From Acetobacter papayae JCM 25143 (lineage in GTDB: Bacteria > Pseudomonadota > Alphaproteobacteria > Acetobacterales > Acetobacteraceae), in the NCBI RefSeq assembly GCF_000613285.1, contig NZ_BAIN01000001.1, positions 62,001 through 126,000 on the forward strand: a DNA stretch of 64,000 nt, written 5' to 3'. Positions 1-9,745 of this stretch are shown here, piece after piece. The notes under the pieces were generated by a model. It was not told the origin of the DNA. It saw only the letters and a program-made list of their open reading frames with translations, and searched no databases. Made by a program: the position numbers and the translations under genes. Each line of letters opens with the position of its first letter. Position 1 is the stretch's first letter.

Positions 1-237
1 CTGCGCCAGTTGCAGGGCATGATCGAGCTTTTCATCCACAAAGCGGTGCCATGTGCCTTTGGCCTGCTGGAATGAAATGGCCATGTTGCCCAAGCCATCA
101 AGGCGGGCAGGGGTTGTGGCGTTCAACCGCACGGTCACGAGTTCATTATGCCCATGGGGCAGGGCACAGCTTTCCGATGCGCCGTGGATCAGTCGGTGGC
201 CCATGGAAAAGCGGCGGGTAAAAACAAGTTCAGGCAT
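1..237 (-). CDS. queD: 6-carboxytetrahydropterin synthase QueD, cut by window edge
   Basis: Seventy-nine codons run from an ATG at 237 to base 1, so the C-terminal part lies outside the window. The visible N-terminus carries the zinc-binding histidine pattern of the QueD/PTPS family, seen as FSMGHRL and LPHGHN. The family converts dihydroneopterin triphosphate to 6-carboxytetrahydropterin, the first committed step toward 7-deazaguanine in the cytoplasm. The start overlaps the end of queC by 8 bases, so the two are probably translated in a coupled way in a queE-queC-queD run. The reading is firm because the two neighbours belong to the same pathway. Confidence 0.88.
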   Translation of the reverse strand, partial: MPELVFTRRFSMGHRLIHGASESCALPHGHNELVTVRLNATTPARLDGLGNMAISFQQAKGTWHRFVDEKLDHALQLAQ

Positions 238-961
238 GTTCGGCTTTCCTGGCCTGATAGGCTTCCCATCCGGTTTGCCGTAGGTGGCAGGCGGGGCAGG
301 TGCCACAGCCATAGCCCCATGGGTGCAGTGTTTCGCGCTGCCCGGTATAGCAGGTATGGCTTTCCCGGTTGATCAGGGAAACAAGGTCTTGCCCGCCGAG
401 TTCTTCCGCTAGCATCCATGTTTCCGCCTTGCTCAGCCACATGAGCGGGGTATGGATAACGTAACGCCGCTCCATGCCTAGGTTGAGTGAGACCTGAAGC
501 GATTTGATTGTGTCATCGCGGCAGTCAGGATAGCCGGAATAATCGGTTTCGCACACGCCGGTAATAATGTGCCGGATTGTGCGCCGTGCGGCCAGTGCTG
601 CGGCAAAGGTCAGAAATAGCAAGTTGCGGCCGGGCACAAAGGTGTTGGGTAACCCACTTTCGGTTATGGTGATTTCCGCTTCGCGGGTCAGTGCTGTTTC
701 CGAGACCATGTGCAGGGCGTCGAGTGGCAGAGTATGGTCGGGCCCAAGGCGCTCGCGCCAGAGCGGGTTGCTGGCTGCCATGCCTTCACGCAGGGCCGCA
801 CGGCATTCCAGTTCCACCGCGTGGCGCTGTCCATAATGGAAGCCCAGTGTTTCAACGCGATTGAAACGCGCCAATGCCCATGCCAGACAGGTGGCTGAAT
901 CCTGCCCGCCGGAAAACAGCACAATGGCAGCCTCGTGTTGATCTCTTTCAGCAAGCGGCAT
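230..961 (-). CDS. queC: 7-cyano-7-deazaguanine synthase QueC
   Basis: QueC uses ATP and ammonia to turn 7-carboxy-7-deazaguanine into preQ0. The ATP pyrophosphatase loop is visible near the N-terminus ([11 protein letters not shown]), and the C-terminus has a cysteine cluster expected to bind zinc ([11 protein letters not shown]). The open frame extends upstream to 1027, but I chose the ATG at 961 because it puts the SGGQDS loop at the usual distance from the N-terminus and leaves only 2 bases after the queE stop. The product is about 243 residues, normal for the family, and the frame is intact. Confidence 0.92.
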   Translation of the reverse strand: MPLAERDQHEAAIVLFSGGQDSATCLAWALARFNRVETLGFHYGQRHAVELECRAALREGMAASNPLWRERLGPDHTLPLDALHMVSETALTREAEITITESGLPNTFVPGRNLLFLTFAAALAARRTIRHIITGVCETDYSGYPDCRDDTIKSLQVSLNLGMERRYVIHTPLMWLSKAETWMLAEELGGQDLVSLINRESHTCYTGQRETLHPWGYGCGTCPACHLRQTGWEAYQARKAEHA

Positions 962-963
962 GG

Positions 964-1605
964 CTAGGGAATTCCGGTTAGTTTGTGGGTCTGCAGGGAC
1001 AGCCCCCATTGTGGGTGCGCCAGACAATACCGGATGGCAGCCTGAAGGTTCTCGGCCTGATGCGCACCATCCATAGGTTGTAGCCAGAACAGGCGGAAAT
1101 CAAGCTGAGCAAGATCTGCCGGGTCCAGTCCCTGCTGTGGGTAGACCAGCTTGAGTTCCGTCCCCTGTGTCTGGAGCAAAGGCGTGCCAGCCTTGGGGCT
1201 GATGCACAGCCAGTCTATGCCTTCAGGCGCGTGGAGGGTGCCATTGCTTTCAACAGCAATGTCAAAATCCAGCGCGTGCATGGCGGCAATGAGTGGAGAA
1301 TCAAGCTGGAGCAGGGGTTCTCCCCCTGTAAAAACCACCAGTTTACGGCCACCGCCTCCGGCGTTGGTGGGCCAGAAGCTGTCGATTGTGCCAGCCAGTG
1401 CGGCGGCGGTTTCAAACCGGCCGCCATTATCCCCATCCGTGCCGACAAAATCGGTATCGCAAAAGCGACACTGGGCACTTTCGCGGTCCTGCTCCCGGCC
1501 CGACCACAGATTGCAGCCGGTAAAGCGGCAGAACACGGCAACGCGTCCTGCCTGTCCTCCTTCACCCTGCAGGGTGAGGAAAATCTCCTTGACGGTATAG
1601 CTCAT
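964..1605 (-). CDS. queE: 7-carboxy-7-deazaguanine synthase QueE (radical SAM)
   Basis: This 213-residue protein rearranges 6-carboxytetrahydropterin to 7-carboxy-7-deazaguanine using a [4Fe-4S] cluster and S-adenosylmethionine. It starts with the typical [11 protein letters not shown] segment. The cluster cysteines have the expanded spacing found in one QueE subgroup: FTGCNLWSG, a long insert, then CRFCDTDF. A glycine-rich SAM-binding segment follows ([10 protein letters not shown]). The gene lies 15 bases after bioB and 2 bases before queC on the same strand, so all four genes may form one transcript. The frame is intact. Confidence 0.92.
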   Translation of the reverse strand: MSYTVKEIFLTLQGEGGQAGRVAVFCRFTGCNLWSGREQDRESAQCRFCDTDFVGTDGDNGGRFETAAALAGTIDSFWPTNAGGGGRKLVVFTGGEPLLQLDSPLIAAMHALDFDIAVESNGTLHAPEGIDWLCISPKAGTPLLQTQGTELKLVYPQQGLDPADLAQLDFRLFWLQPMDGAHQAENLQAAIRYCLAHPQWGLSLQTHKLTGIP

Positions 1606-1620
1606 CCTGTCCGGGGCGGG

Positions 1621-2616
1621 TTACAGGCCGATACCGGTGGTGTGCATGCCCAGATTCTGCATCAGAACGCGGTCGCGCTGGGCCTGCGGGTTAGGGGTGG
1701 TCAGCAGGCGTTCACCATAGAAAATGGAGTTCGCACCGGCCAGAAAGCACAGGGTCTGTGTTTCGTCCGTCATGTTTTCGCGCCCGGCGGCAAGCCGCAC
1801 GCGGCTTTTTGGCATGGTGATACGCGCAGCGGCGATCATGCGTACGAAATCAAGCGGGCTGACTTCATCCGCCTTGGCCAGAGGCGTGCCTTCAACACGG
1901 ACAAGCAGGTTGATGGGAACGCTTTCGGGGTGGGTCGGCAGGTTGGCAAGCGAGGCGATCAGCCCCGCACGGTCGCTCTCACCTTCGCCCATGCCAACAA
2001 TGCCGCCACAGCAGACATTGATACCGGCATCGCGCACGCTGGAAAGCGTATCGAGCCGATCCTGATAGGTGCGGGTGGAAATGATCTCGCCGTAATATTC
2101 AGGAGAGGTATCAAGGTTATGGTTGTAGTAATCCAGCCCGGCATCCTTCAGGCGCAGGGCCTGCGTGTCGTCCAGCATGCCAAGGGTTACACAGGTTTCC
2201 AGCCCGAGTTCCTTTACGCCTTCGATCATGGCGCACACGGTCTCAAGATCGCGCTCCTTGGGCGAGCGCCATGCAGCCCCCATGCAGAACCGTCCAGCCC
2301 CGGCGGCTTTGGCCTTGCGGGCCTCATCCAGAACCTTTTCGACAGCCATCAGCTTTTCAGCTTTTACACTGTCTTCATGCAGAGCGCTCTGAGGGCAGTA
2401 AGCGCAGTCTTCGGGGCATCCACCGGTCTTGATCGACAGCAGCGTGGAAATCTGAATTTCTGTCGGGTCGAACGTCGCGCGGTGGACTGTCTGCGCGCGG
2501 AACATCAGTTCAGGAAAGGGCAGGTTCAATAGGGCCTGGATTTCCGACACACTCCAGTCGTGGCGCGTGGGCGCGGGAGCAGGGGAGTGAGAAAGGGGGG
2601 ATGAACCATCAGCCAT
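1621..2616 (-). CDS. bioB: biotin synthase BioB (radical SAM)
   Basis: BioB inserts sulfur into dethiobiotin in the last step of biotin synthesis. The radical SAM cluster motif is plain ([13 protein letters not shown], three cysteines in CxxxCxxC spacing), followed by the conserved GAAWR and YYNHNLDTS segments. The frame is open back to 2787, but the added N-terminus is not family-like, so the ATG at 2616 was chosen, giving about 331 residues. No other biotin gene is nearby. It is followed closely by queE, an unusual partner. An inverted repeat at 2793-2810 lies upstream. Confidence 0.93.
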   Translation of the reverse strand: MADGSSPLSHSPAPAPTRHDWSVSEIQALLNLPFPELMFRAQTVHRATFDPTEIQISTLLSIKTGGCPEDCAYCPQSALHEDSVKAEKLMAVEKVLDEARKAKAAGAGRFCMGAAWRSPKERDLETVCAMIEGVKELGLETCVTLGMLDDTQALRLKDAGLDYYNHNLDTSPEYYGEIISTRTYQDRLDTLSSVRDAGINVCCGGIVGMGEGESDRAGLIASLANLPTHPESVPINLLVRVEGTPLAKADEVSPLDFVRMIAAARITMPKSRVRLAAGRENMTDETQTLCFLAGANSIFYGERLLTTPNPQAQRDRVLMQNLGMHTTGIGL

Positions 2617-2978
2617 AACAGCAAACCGAACCAGAATATGAAGAAAGGAGCGTGAATATAGCTCGGCTGTGTGGGCAGCACCAGCATGTAATGCCCAAAT
2701 GGGGTATTGCCGGGTCTGGAATGGCGTTGAGCATGGTGTTGCGGGCACACCCGCGCCGGTCATCCTGTTTAGCAGGAACGCGGCCAATTAGCGCATAAGA
2801 TATATTATGCCAACAAAATTAGGGGCGCTAAATGGTTTGGTAAACAACATTCATCTGTCGTTAATTGTAGGGCGCAAGCCAGCATTGATGGTGAAAATAA
2901 GAGTTGTTGGGATATGAATGTGTCTGTATGAAGAGTTTAATTATTTTCATTCAATCGTTCGGAAGCGGTGTATAAGGC
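2617..2978. other. intergenic control region between divergent bioB and cysH
   Basis: About 360 bases separate two divergently transcribed biosynthetic gene sets. It is clearly richer in A and T than the flanking genes from about 2790 to 2960, as expected for back-to-back promoters. It contains the 18-base palindrome listed separately. I see no gene, tRNA or convincing riboswitch fold in it. Confidence 0.5.
2793..2810. promoter_or_regulatory. 18-base inverted repeat, putative operator
   Basis: The sequence GCATAAGATATATTATGC is an almost perfect palindrome (GCATAA and TTATGC arms around a GATATA core) in the AT-rich region between bioB and cysH. Its position suits a binding site for a dimeric regulator of one or both genes. 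It does not match the BirA or BioR consensus sequences well enough for me to name a regulator. Confidence 0.35.
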
Positions 2979-3670
2979 GTGGCCACGGTTTTTGAAAGAG
3001 ACGATCAGGTGCTCGAACTTGAGGCATCGCGGGATAATCCCGTAGCGTTGCTGCGTGCAGCGCAGGCCCAGTTTGGCGAGAAACTGGCGGTTTTATCTTC
3101 TTTTGGTGCGGAATCTGCTCTGCTTTTGGCTATGGTGGCCGAGGCCGATCCTGCTATGCGTGTGCTGTTCCTTAATACTGGCCGCCATTTCCCGGAAACC
3201 ATAGCGTACCGGCGTGATTTGGCTGCGTTTCTTGGTCTGACCAATGTTGTCGATATTGATCCAGATCCCGCGCGCGTAGCCCAGAACGACCCCACAGGCG
3301 AACTCTGGGCGTTCGATCCCGATGCGTGCTGTGCCTTACGCAAGGTGGAGCCCCTGCGTCTGGCTTCTCTGGGGTATGAGGCCATGGTGACGGGCCGCAA
3401 GCGCGGTCAGGCCTCTACCCGTTCGCAGATGGACGTTGTGGAACGGCGCGAGGATGGTCAGATCAGAATCAACCGCTGGCCTACTGGAGCGCTGATGAAA
3501 TTCAGGCCGAAATGGCACGGCGCGGCCTGCCCCCTCACCCACTGGTGAGTGAAGGGTATCCGTCAATCGGATGCGAGCCCTGCACCGCACCTGTAGGTGG
3601 CGGGGAGGATGCCCGGGGTGGTCGCTGGGCGGGACTGAACAAAACCGAGTGTGGTATTCATGTCAGTTAG
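2979..3670 (+). CDS. cysH: assimilatory APS reductase CysH, frameshifted
   Basis: The enzyme reduces adenylyl sulfate to sulfite with thioredoxin or a similar donor. The paired cysteines that mark the iron-sulfur APS reductases rather than PAPS reductases are both present: CCALRKVEPL near the middle and SIGCEPCTAPV near the end. The C-terminus has the catalytic ECGIH motif. I used the GTG at 2979, where the conserved sequence begins. The frame breaks near 3480 and resumes at once after restoring one base (INRWP then YWSADEIQAE), so the gene is probably whole in the organism. It heads the sulfate assimilation run. Confidence 0.88.
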
Positions 3671-3750
3671 TCTTCTGACGGTCTGAATATCTGGGTGCCC
3701 AGTGCACGTTTTCATTCTTCATGCAGCCCGAGAACGGGGTTACGGATACT

Positions 3751-4544
3751 ATGGATCATCTTGATCAATTGGAAGCTCAGAGCGTTTTCATTCTGAGGGA
3801 AGCCTATCGCAAGCTCAAGCCTCTGGCCATGCTGTGGTCTTTGGGTAAGGATTCGAACGTCATGGTCTGGCTGGCCAAGAAGGCGTTCATGGGGCGTGTG
3901 CCGTTCCCCGTCATGCACGTGGATACGGGTAAGAAATTCCCCGAAATGTACCAGTTCCGGATGAGTACACCAAAAAATGGGAACTGGACCTGCTGCTGGG
4001 TGACTGCCCGCCGGTTGAAGAGATGGACCCCTCCCTGCCGCCGGCCGCGCGTTCCGCTGCCCGTAAAACCGCGGGTCTGGCTACCATGATCGAAAAGCAC
4101 AAGCTGCAGGGCGTAATCGCGGGTATCCGTCGTGATGAGCAGGGCACTCGTGCGAAAGAACGCGTGTTCAGCCCGCGTGGCGCGAGCCATAAATGGGATA
4201 TCCGTAACCAGCCGCCCGAGTTCTGGGACCAGTATGCCACCCCGCACGAGGAAGGCATGCATATCCGTGTCCATCCCCTGCTGTCCTGGCGCGAAATCGA
4301 TATCTGGCGCTACATCGAGCGTGAAGGCATTCCGCTGGTTGACCTGTATTTCGCCAAAGACGGCAAGCGTTATCGCTCGCTGGGTGATTCCGATATTACA
4401 TCTCCGGTTGAGAGTAACGCCTCCACCGTGGCGGAAGTGATCGAGGAACTGGAAACGACCAAAACATCCGAACGTGCGGGCCGCGCCATGGATCATGAGT
4501 CCGAGGATGCCTTCGAACGCCTGCGAGTGGCGGGCTATCTCTGA
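3751..4544 (+). CDS. cysD: sulfate adenylyltransferase subunit 2 CysD, frameshifted
   Basis: CysD is the catalytic ATP sulfurylase subunit that forms adenylyl sulfate from ATP and sulfate, working with the GTPase CysN. The pyrophosphatase loop is seen as SLGKDSNVM, and [11 protein letters not shown] and [14 protein letters not shown] follow. I chose the ATG at 3751 because the alignment begins [11 protein letters not shown]; an ATG at 3721 adds ten unlike residues. One missing base near 3960 splits the gene; after correction it reads through [18 protein letters not shown] without a gap. cysNC follows after about 28 bases. Confidence 0.9.
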
Positions 4545-4572
4545 TTACGTGCCGACCGGGATTGAAGCGAAC

Positions 4573-6451
4573 ATGACCAAGAACACCACCACCAGCCTGG
4601 ATGCGGCAACGCCTATCGTTATTGTCGGGCATGTCGATCATGGCAAATCCACCCTGATCGGGCGCCTGCTGCATGACACGGATAACCTGCAGGACGGCAA
4701 GGTCGCGCAGATTATTGAATCGTCCAAAAAGCGTGGCCTCAAGATTGAGTGGAGCTTTCTGCTCGACTCCCTTCAGATCGAACGTGATCAGGCGTAACCG
4801 TTGATTCCACACGTATCCCCTTTAACCTGAAGGGCCGTGAATACGTTATTGTGGATGCGCCGGGACATCGCCAGTTTCTGCGCAACATGATCACAGGTGC
4901 TGCCGATGCCGAAGCCGCCGTGCTGGTGGTGGATGCCTCGGAAGGTGCGCGTGAGCAGACACGCCGCCACGCCATGCTGCTGCATCTGATTGGTATCCGC
5001 CATATCATCGTGCTGCTCAACAAGGTTGATCTGCTCGACTTTGATCAGGCCAAGATTGAAGCCGTGCAGACCGATGTAACGGATCTGCTGACCCGGCTGG
5101 ATCTCAAAGCCGCCCTGTTCGTGCCGGCTTCCGCGCGTGATGGCGATAATATCGCCGCCCGCTCCGACAACATGCCTTGGTATACCGGCCCGACGCTGAC
5201 CGAAGCGCTGGTGGCGGTGCCCACGCCTGCTTCCCGTGCTGAACTGGCTCTGCGCCTGCCTGTGCAGGATGTGTACCGTTTTGGCGACAAGCGCTACGTT
5301 GCGGGCCGTATCGAACGCGGCCGCGTGCGTGTTGGCGATACGGTGGTGATCGGCACACAGAAAACCCCTGCCCGCATTGCTTCTATCGAAGGCTGGCACA
5401 CGGCTCCGCAGGTTTCGGCCTATGCAGGGCAGTCGGTTGCGGTAACGCTTGAGCCGGATGTTATCCCTGACCGTGGTGACCTGCTGCACCATCGCGAAAC
5501 GGCACCGGTTGAAGCATCGCGCGTGCGCACGCGTCTGTTCTGGCTGCGTCAGGAACCCCTGCGCGTTGGCGAGAGCTTCCGCCTGCGTTTGGCGACGGCA
5601 GAACATGCCGTGACCGTGACGGCCATTGAATCTGTGGTGAACCTCGAAGACCTTACGGAAAATCCCGGCGAGGAAGTGCCGCCCGAAGGCTTTGCACAGA
5701 TCATTCTCTCTGCTTCGGAAAACATCCAGTTCGACCCCTTCACCCCCGGTACAACCGATGGGCGTGGCGTGCTGGTGGATCGGCAGCAGCGTATCGTTGG
5801 CGGCGCGCCGCTGATGGGCCCTGCCGAGATTGCACCGGGCGAAAAGGTCATCCACCCCAGCGCGAGCCATGTGAGCGTGCAGGATCGTGAGCGGATCAAG
5901 GGCCATCAGGCGCAGTGTTCTGGCTGACCGGGCTTTCCGGCGCAGGCAAGACAACGCTGGCGCGTGCGGCTGAAAACCGCCTGTTTGCCGCCGGTGTGGA
6001 TGTGACCGTGCTGGATGGTGATACGCTGCGGGCCGGGCTGTGCAGTGATCTGGGCTTTAGCGAAGCGGACCGCACGGAAAACGTGCGTCGTGCTGCTGAG
6101 GTTGCCCGTATCCTGCGCGATGCCGGGCAGGTCGTGCTTGTAACGCTGATCTCGCCCCTGAAATCTGACAGGGAACTGGCTGCACGGATTATCGGTGAAA
6201 ACTTTGCCGAAATCTTTGTCGATGCCGGGCTTGATGTATGCGAGCAGCGTGACCCCAAGGGGCTGTACGCAGCCGCCCGTGCTGGCAAGATTAGCAGCTT
6301 TACCGGCATTGATGCTCCCTACGAGGCACCGCAGTCTCCTGCATTGCGGGTAGAAACCGGTGCGCAGGCTGTCGATGCGGCGGCGGGCGAACTGGTGACC
6401 TTTGTGGAAGCCACGGTCCGTACGGGTGCGGGGCAGCGCAAGCGGGGCTGA
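4573..6451 (+). CDS. cysNC: CysN-CysC fusion (ATP sulfurylase GTPase plus APS kinase), frameshifted twice
   Basis: The first 430 or so residues are the CysN GTPase, with [10 protein letters not shown] as the P-loop, VDAPGHRQF as the G3 motif and LNKVDLLD as G4. The last 180 or so are an APS kinase with [12 protein letters not shown] as its Walker A loop. CysN couples GTP hydrolysis to APS formation; CysC phosphorylates APS to PAPS. Two missing bases, near 4796 and near 5910, break the gene into three frames that join cleanly. The second break lies at the domain junction, but the joining sequence [12 protein letters not shown] is typical of natural fusions. A hairpin terminator follows at 6478. 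Confidence 0.9.
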
Positions 6452-6477
6452 AGCATTCCGGTTCTGGCACTAACGGG

Positions 6478-6505
6478 CGCGCCCGGTTCTTACGGATCGG
6501 GCGCG
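6478..6505 (+). terminator. hairpin terminator after cysNC
   Basis: Perfect 8-base arms CGCGCCCG and CGGGCGCG enclose a 12-base loop, followed by a T-rich stretch (TTGCGTTCTTGTTG). It sits 27 bases after the cysNC stop, so it may separate the enzyme genes from the transporter genes, or reduce read-through into them. Confidence 0.6.
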
Positions 6506-6578
6506 TTGCGTTCTTGTTGTCAAACCTGATGGCTGGCTATCATCTATCAAGGGAAAGCCGGAACGAGCGCGCCGTAAC

Positions 6579-7426
6579 ATGAAACAGTTTTTTCTTGCAT
6601 TGCTACGCTCGAACCGGGCGTTGCCGGGGTATCGGCTGTCCCTGATCACAACCCTGCTCTGGGCGGGGTTGCTGATTCTTCTGCCGCTTTCTACGCTGCT
6701 GGTACGCCCATGGCAGGATGGCGTAAGCGCCATGCTGACAGCCTTGCGCGATGGGCGCATGTTTGCAGCTCTCTGGACCAGCTTTTCCTGCGCGGCCACG
6801 GCGGCGGCCTGTAACCTGCCTTTCGGCTGATGCTAGCCTGGGCGCTGGTGCGTGGGCATCTGCCGGGACGGCATGTGGCCAATGCCCTGATCGACCTGCC
6901 GCTGGCTCTGCCCACGGCGGTTTCCGGCATTACGCTGGCGACTTTGTACAGCCCGAATGGCTGGCTGGGCGAGCCTCTGTCACGGCTTGGAATTTTCGTT
7001 TCATACAACCGGCTGGGTATTGTGGTGGCCCTCATGTTCGTGGGGCTGCCGTTTATGGTGCGTGCTATTGAACCCGTGCTGCGCGACCTGCCCCATGAGC
7101 TTGAAGAAGCTGCCAAGCTGCTTGGGGCCAAGCCATGGCAGGTCTTTACGCGGGTGATTGTCGCTCCGCTTCTGCCCGCTCTTGTTACGGGGTTCGGTCT
7201 GGCCTTCGCGCGGGGGATCGGGGAATATGGCTCGGTCATTTTCATCGCAGGCAATCAGCCTTTCAGGAGCGAGATTGCACCTCTGCTGATTGTCGTGCGG
7301 TTGCAGGAGTTTGATTACGCTGGAGCGACCGCCATTGCTCTTATCCTGCTTGTGGCGTCGCTTCTGGTGCTGCTGCTGGTGGGGATGATGCGTAAGCGGC
7401 TTGCCTTGTGGAGTGAGCCCGCATGA
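6579..7426 (+). CDS. cysT: sulfate ABC transporter permease CysT, frameshifted
   Basis: This is an inner-membrane permease of about 283 residues with six predicted hydrophobic segments. The binding-protein-dependent transport loop that contacts the ATPase is recognisable (ELEEAAKLLGAKPWQVF). The family-typical segments LPLALPTAVSGI and ARGIGEYGSVIFI support the sulfate/thiosulfate branch. One lost base near 6828 ends the first frame early; restoring it reads NLPFGLMLAWALVRG across the junction. The stop overlaps the cysW start as ATGA, a sign of tight translational coupling with its partner permease. Confidence 0.88.
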
Positions 7427-8226
7427 TGCGTTACGTGCTGTGGGTAGCAACTTGGCTGTTCATTTTGCTCGTGCTGGTAGCGCCCCCAGCCATGGTGCTG
7501 AGCGAGGCCCTCAAGGACGGGTTGTGGGCGTCACTCGCCACCCTGTCAGACCCGGACGGCCTATCCGCCATATGGCTTACGTTGCGCGTTACGGTGGTGT
7601 CTGTCGCCATTAATACGGTGTTTGGTGTTCTGGCGGCATGGTTGCTGGCCTGCTTTCGTTTTCGTGGGCGACAGGCGTTGCTGGTGCTGCTGGAACTGCC
7701 GCTGAGCATTTCACCTGTGGTGTCAGGTTTGGTGTGGTTGCTGCTGTTTGGTGCGCAGGGCTGGTTCGGCCCCATGCTGGAGCGGTGGAATATCCACATA
7801 GCCTTTGCGGTGCCGGGCATTATTCTGGCCACGCTGTTCGTTACCCTGCCCTATGTGGTGCGTACGCTGCTGCCCGTTATGGAGCTGCAGGGGCGTGATG
7901 CAGAAGAGGCCGCCGTGCTGGCCGGAGCCAATTTCTGGCAGGTTCTATGGCATGTCACCCTGCCCGGCGTGCGTGGAGCACTCTTGTCCGGTGTGCTGCT
8001 GACAACGGCGCGCTCGCTGGGCGAGTTTGGTGCGGTGTCGGTGGTATCTGGCCATATTCCGGGCGAGACCGAAACCATGCCGCTGCATATCGAGAATTTG
8101 TACAATGGCTATCAGTCGGTGGCAGCTTTCACGATGGCAGCCCTGCTGGGGGTCATGGCCATGGGAGCCGTGCTGCTGCGCTCAGCCCCGGAATGGATCG
8201 CGCGCCTGCGGGAGAGAAAGGCATGA
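7423..8226 (+). CDS. cysW: sulfate ABC transporter permease CysW
   Basis: An intact 267-residue membrane protein with about six hydrophobic segments. The ATPase-contact loop is visible (DAEEAAVLAGANFWQVLWHV) together with the CysW-like SLGEFGAVSVVSGHI segment. It pairs with CysT to form the membrane channel for sulfate or thiosulfate. ATGA overlaps link it to cysT on one side and cysA on the other. It is one of the few genes of this operon whose frame is unbroken here. Confidence 0.92.
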   Translation: MMRYVLWVATWLFILLVLVAPPAMVLSEALKDGLWASLATLSDPDGLSAIWLTLRVTVVSVAINTVFGVLAAWLLACFRFRGRQALLVLLELPLSISPVVSGLVWLLLFGAQGWFGPMLERWNIHIAFAVPGIILATLFVTLPYVVRTLLPVMELQGRDAEEAAVLAGANFWQVLWHVTLPGVRGALLSGVLLTTARSLGEFGAVSVVSGHIPGETETMPLHIENLYNGYQSVAAFTMAALLGVMAMGAVLLRSAPEWIARLRERKA

Positions 8227-9281
8227 GTATTGAAGTCAGCGCTGTTGAGCGTTTTGCTCCCGGTCGGCGCAAGGCGCTGCTGAGGAAGGTTTCGCTCGAC
8301 GTGCCGGATTCCGCTTTTGTAGCCCTTGTTGGCCCTTCGGGCGCAGGCAAGACAACACTGCTCAGGGCCATTGCTGGACTTGATCCTTACCAGAGTGGCA
8401 CGGTCAGCCTGGATGGTCAGGTCATGGAGGATGTGAGCGCACGCGCGGGCCAGATAGGCTTTGTTTTTCAGAACTATGCCCTGTTCCCGCATATGACGGC
8501 TGCGCGCAATATCGCGTTTGGTCTGGACGTGCTGCCCGCCGCCCGCCGCCCTGCCCGCGCCCGGATTGATGAGCGGGTAAAGGAACTGCTCGATCTGATG
8601 CAGATCCTGAACTGGGGAGTGCCTACCTGCCCGTCTGTCCGGCGGCCAGCGGCAACGTGTGGCGCTGGCTCGCGCACTGGCTACTGGCCCGCGTGTGCTG
8701 CTGCTTGATGAGCCTTTTGGTGCGCTTGATCCGATTGTGCGGCGTTCGATCCGCTCGTGGCTGCGAGACCTGCATGACCGACTGGGACTGACCACCATCC
8801 TTGTCACCCATGATCAGGAAGAGGCGCTGGATGTGGCCGACAGGATCGTGGTCATGCAAGATGGGCAGATCGTGCAGGATGCTTCGCCCGTGGAACTCGA
8901 TCGCAGCCCGGCAACCGAGTTTGTTATGGAGTTTCTGGGCGAGGCCGTTTCCTTCCCCGGCGATGTTCAGTCCGGACGTATGGTGCCGCATAACCCGCTC
9001 GTTCAGCCTTTCCCGTGCCGACTTCCGTGGTCGATGGCCCTGCTGTCGCCATGATACGGCCGTATGAAATCCAGCTTGTTCCTGCACAGCCGGGGCAGGA
9101 TACCCCATGGAAGGCGCTGCCACGTGGGGCGCGCAATGGCTACCGGCATTATGTGCTCAATAATGCAGAGCACAGCATTCCGTTCTTTCTGCCGCAGGAT
9201 GGTGTGGAGCATGCCCTTGAGGGCACTGCGCTGGATATCAGCCGGGCGCGGTTGTTCCGTAATGGTCTCGCCTGCCTGTAA
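8223..9281 (+). CDS. cysA: sulfate ABC transporter ATP-binding protein CysA, frameshifted twice
   Basis: The ATPase powering sulfate uptake. Walker A is [11 protein letters not shown], the signature [15 protein letters not shown], Walker [13 protein letters not shown], and the H-loop [11 protein letters not shown]. The C-terminal part, from about 9015, resembles the regulatory TOBE region of CysA ([13 protein letters not shown]). Two small frame changes, near 8616 in a G run and near 9013 in a C run, split it into three frames that join without gaps. No gene for a periplasmic sulfate-binding protein accompanies it in this window. Confidence 0.88.
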
Positions 9282-9378
9282 GGCGTGCGACATGATACGT
9301 TTTTTGTTCGTGATATATTGATAATATCATCTGTTTTTTGTATTTTCTTTGGCAGGAACGGGCCAGAAAGGGACGGAA

Positions 9379-9721
9379 GTGGATCGCAGAAACAATCGCC
9401 GCGATGAAGACGGGCTGAGCGTTGTCACGGCAAACCGGCTGCTGGACGGACGGATTGTCTGGCTTGACCCGCAGCGCGTGGCAGTTGACCATTAAAAACG
9501 CTGCAACCTTTACCAATGAGAGCATGCCCGAGCGGCTGGCAAACCAGAACGCCCGTGCAGCGGCAGATGAGGTTGTGGGGGTTTATGGTGTGCAGGTCGA
9601 ACTGTCTTCATCCGGCCCCGAGCCGCTGACAACCCGCGAACGCATTCGTGCGTTTGGCCCCAGTGTGCATGCCGCCTTCACCCCGGCCTGGCAGCCCCCC
9701 GCGCAGGCGGAACAGGCCTGA
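9379..9721 (+). CDS. DUF2849 family protein upstream of cysI, frameshifted
   Basis: A small protein of about 113 residues. The start at GTG 9379 has a purine-rich GGGACGGA just before it and gives the DUF2849-like opening SVVTANRLLDGRIVWLD. The frame changes near 9475 and continues as WQLTIKNAATFTNES to a stop at 9721. DUF2849 genes are known to sit immediately before sulfite reductase genes in alphaproteobacteria; a biochemical role is not known to me. Its position 24 bases before cysI suggests an accessory or electron-transfer-related function, which is inference. Confidence 0.6.
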
Positions 9722-9745
9722 AAACCGTTAGCAGGACAAGAAACC

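Noticed and set aside
1231-2532. Long plus-strand ORF of 433 codons opposite queE and bioB
   Set aside because: It is the antisense frame of two firmly identified genes and shows no family resemblance or ribosome-binding site.
4788-5954. Minus-strand ORF of 388 codons opposite cysN
   Set aside because: It mirrors the codon pattern of cysN and has histidine/arginine-rich composition typical of antisense frames in GC-rich DNA.
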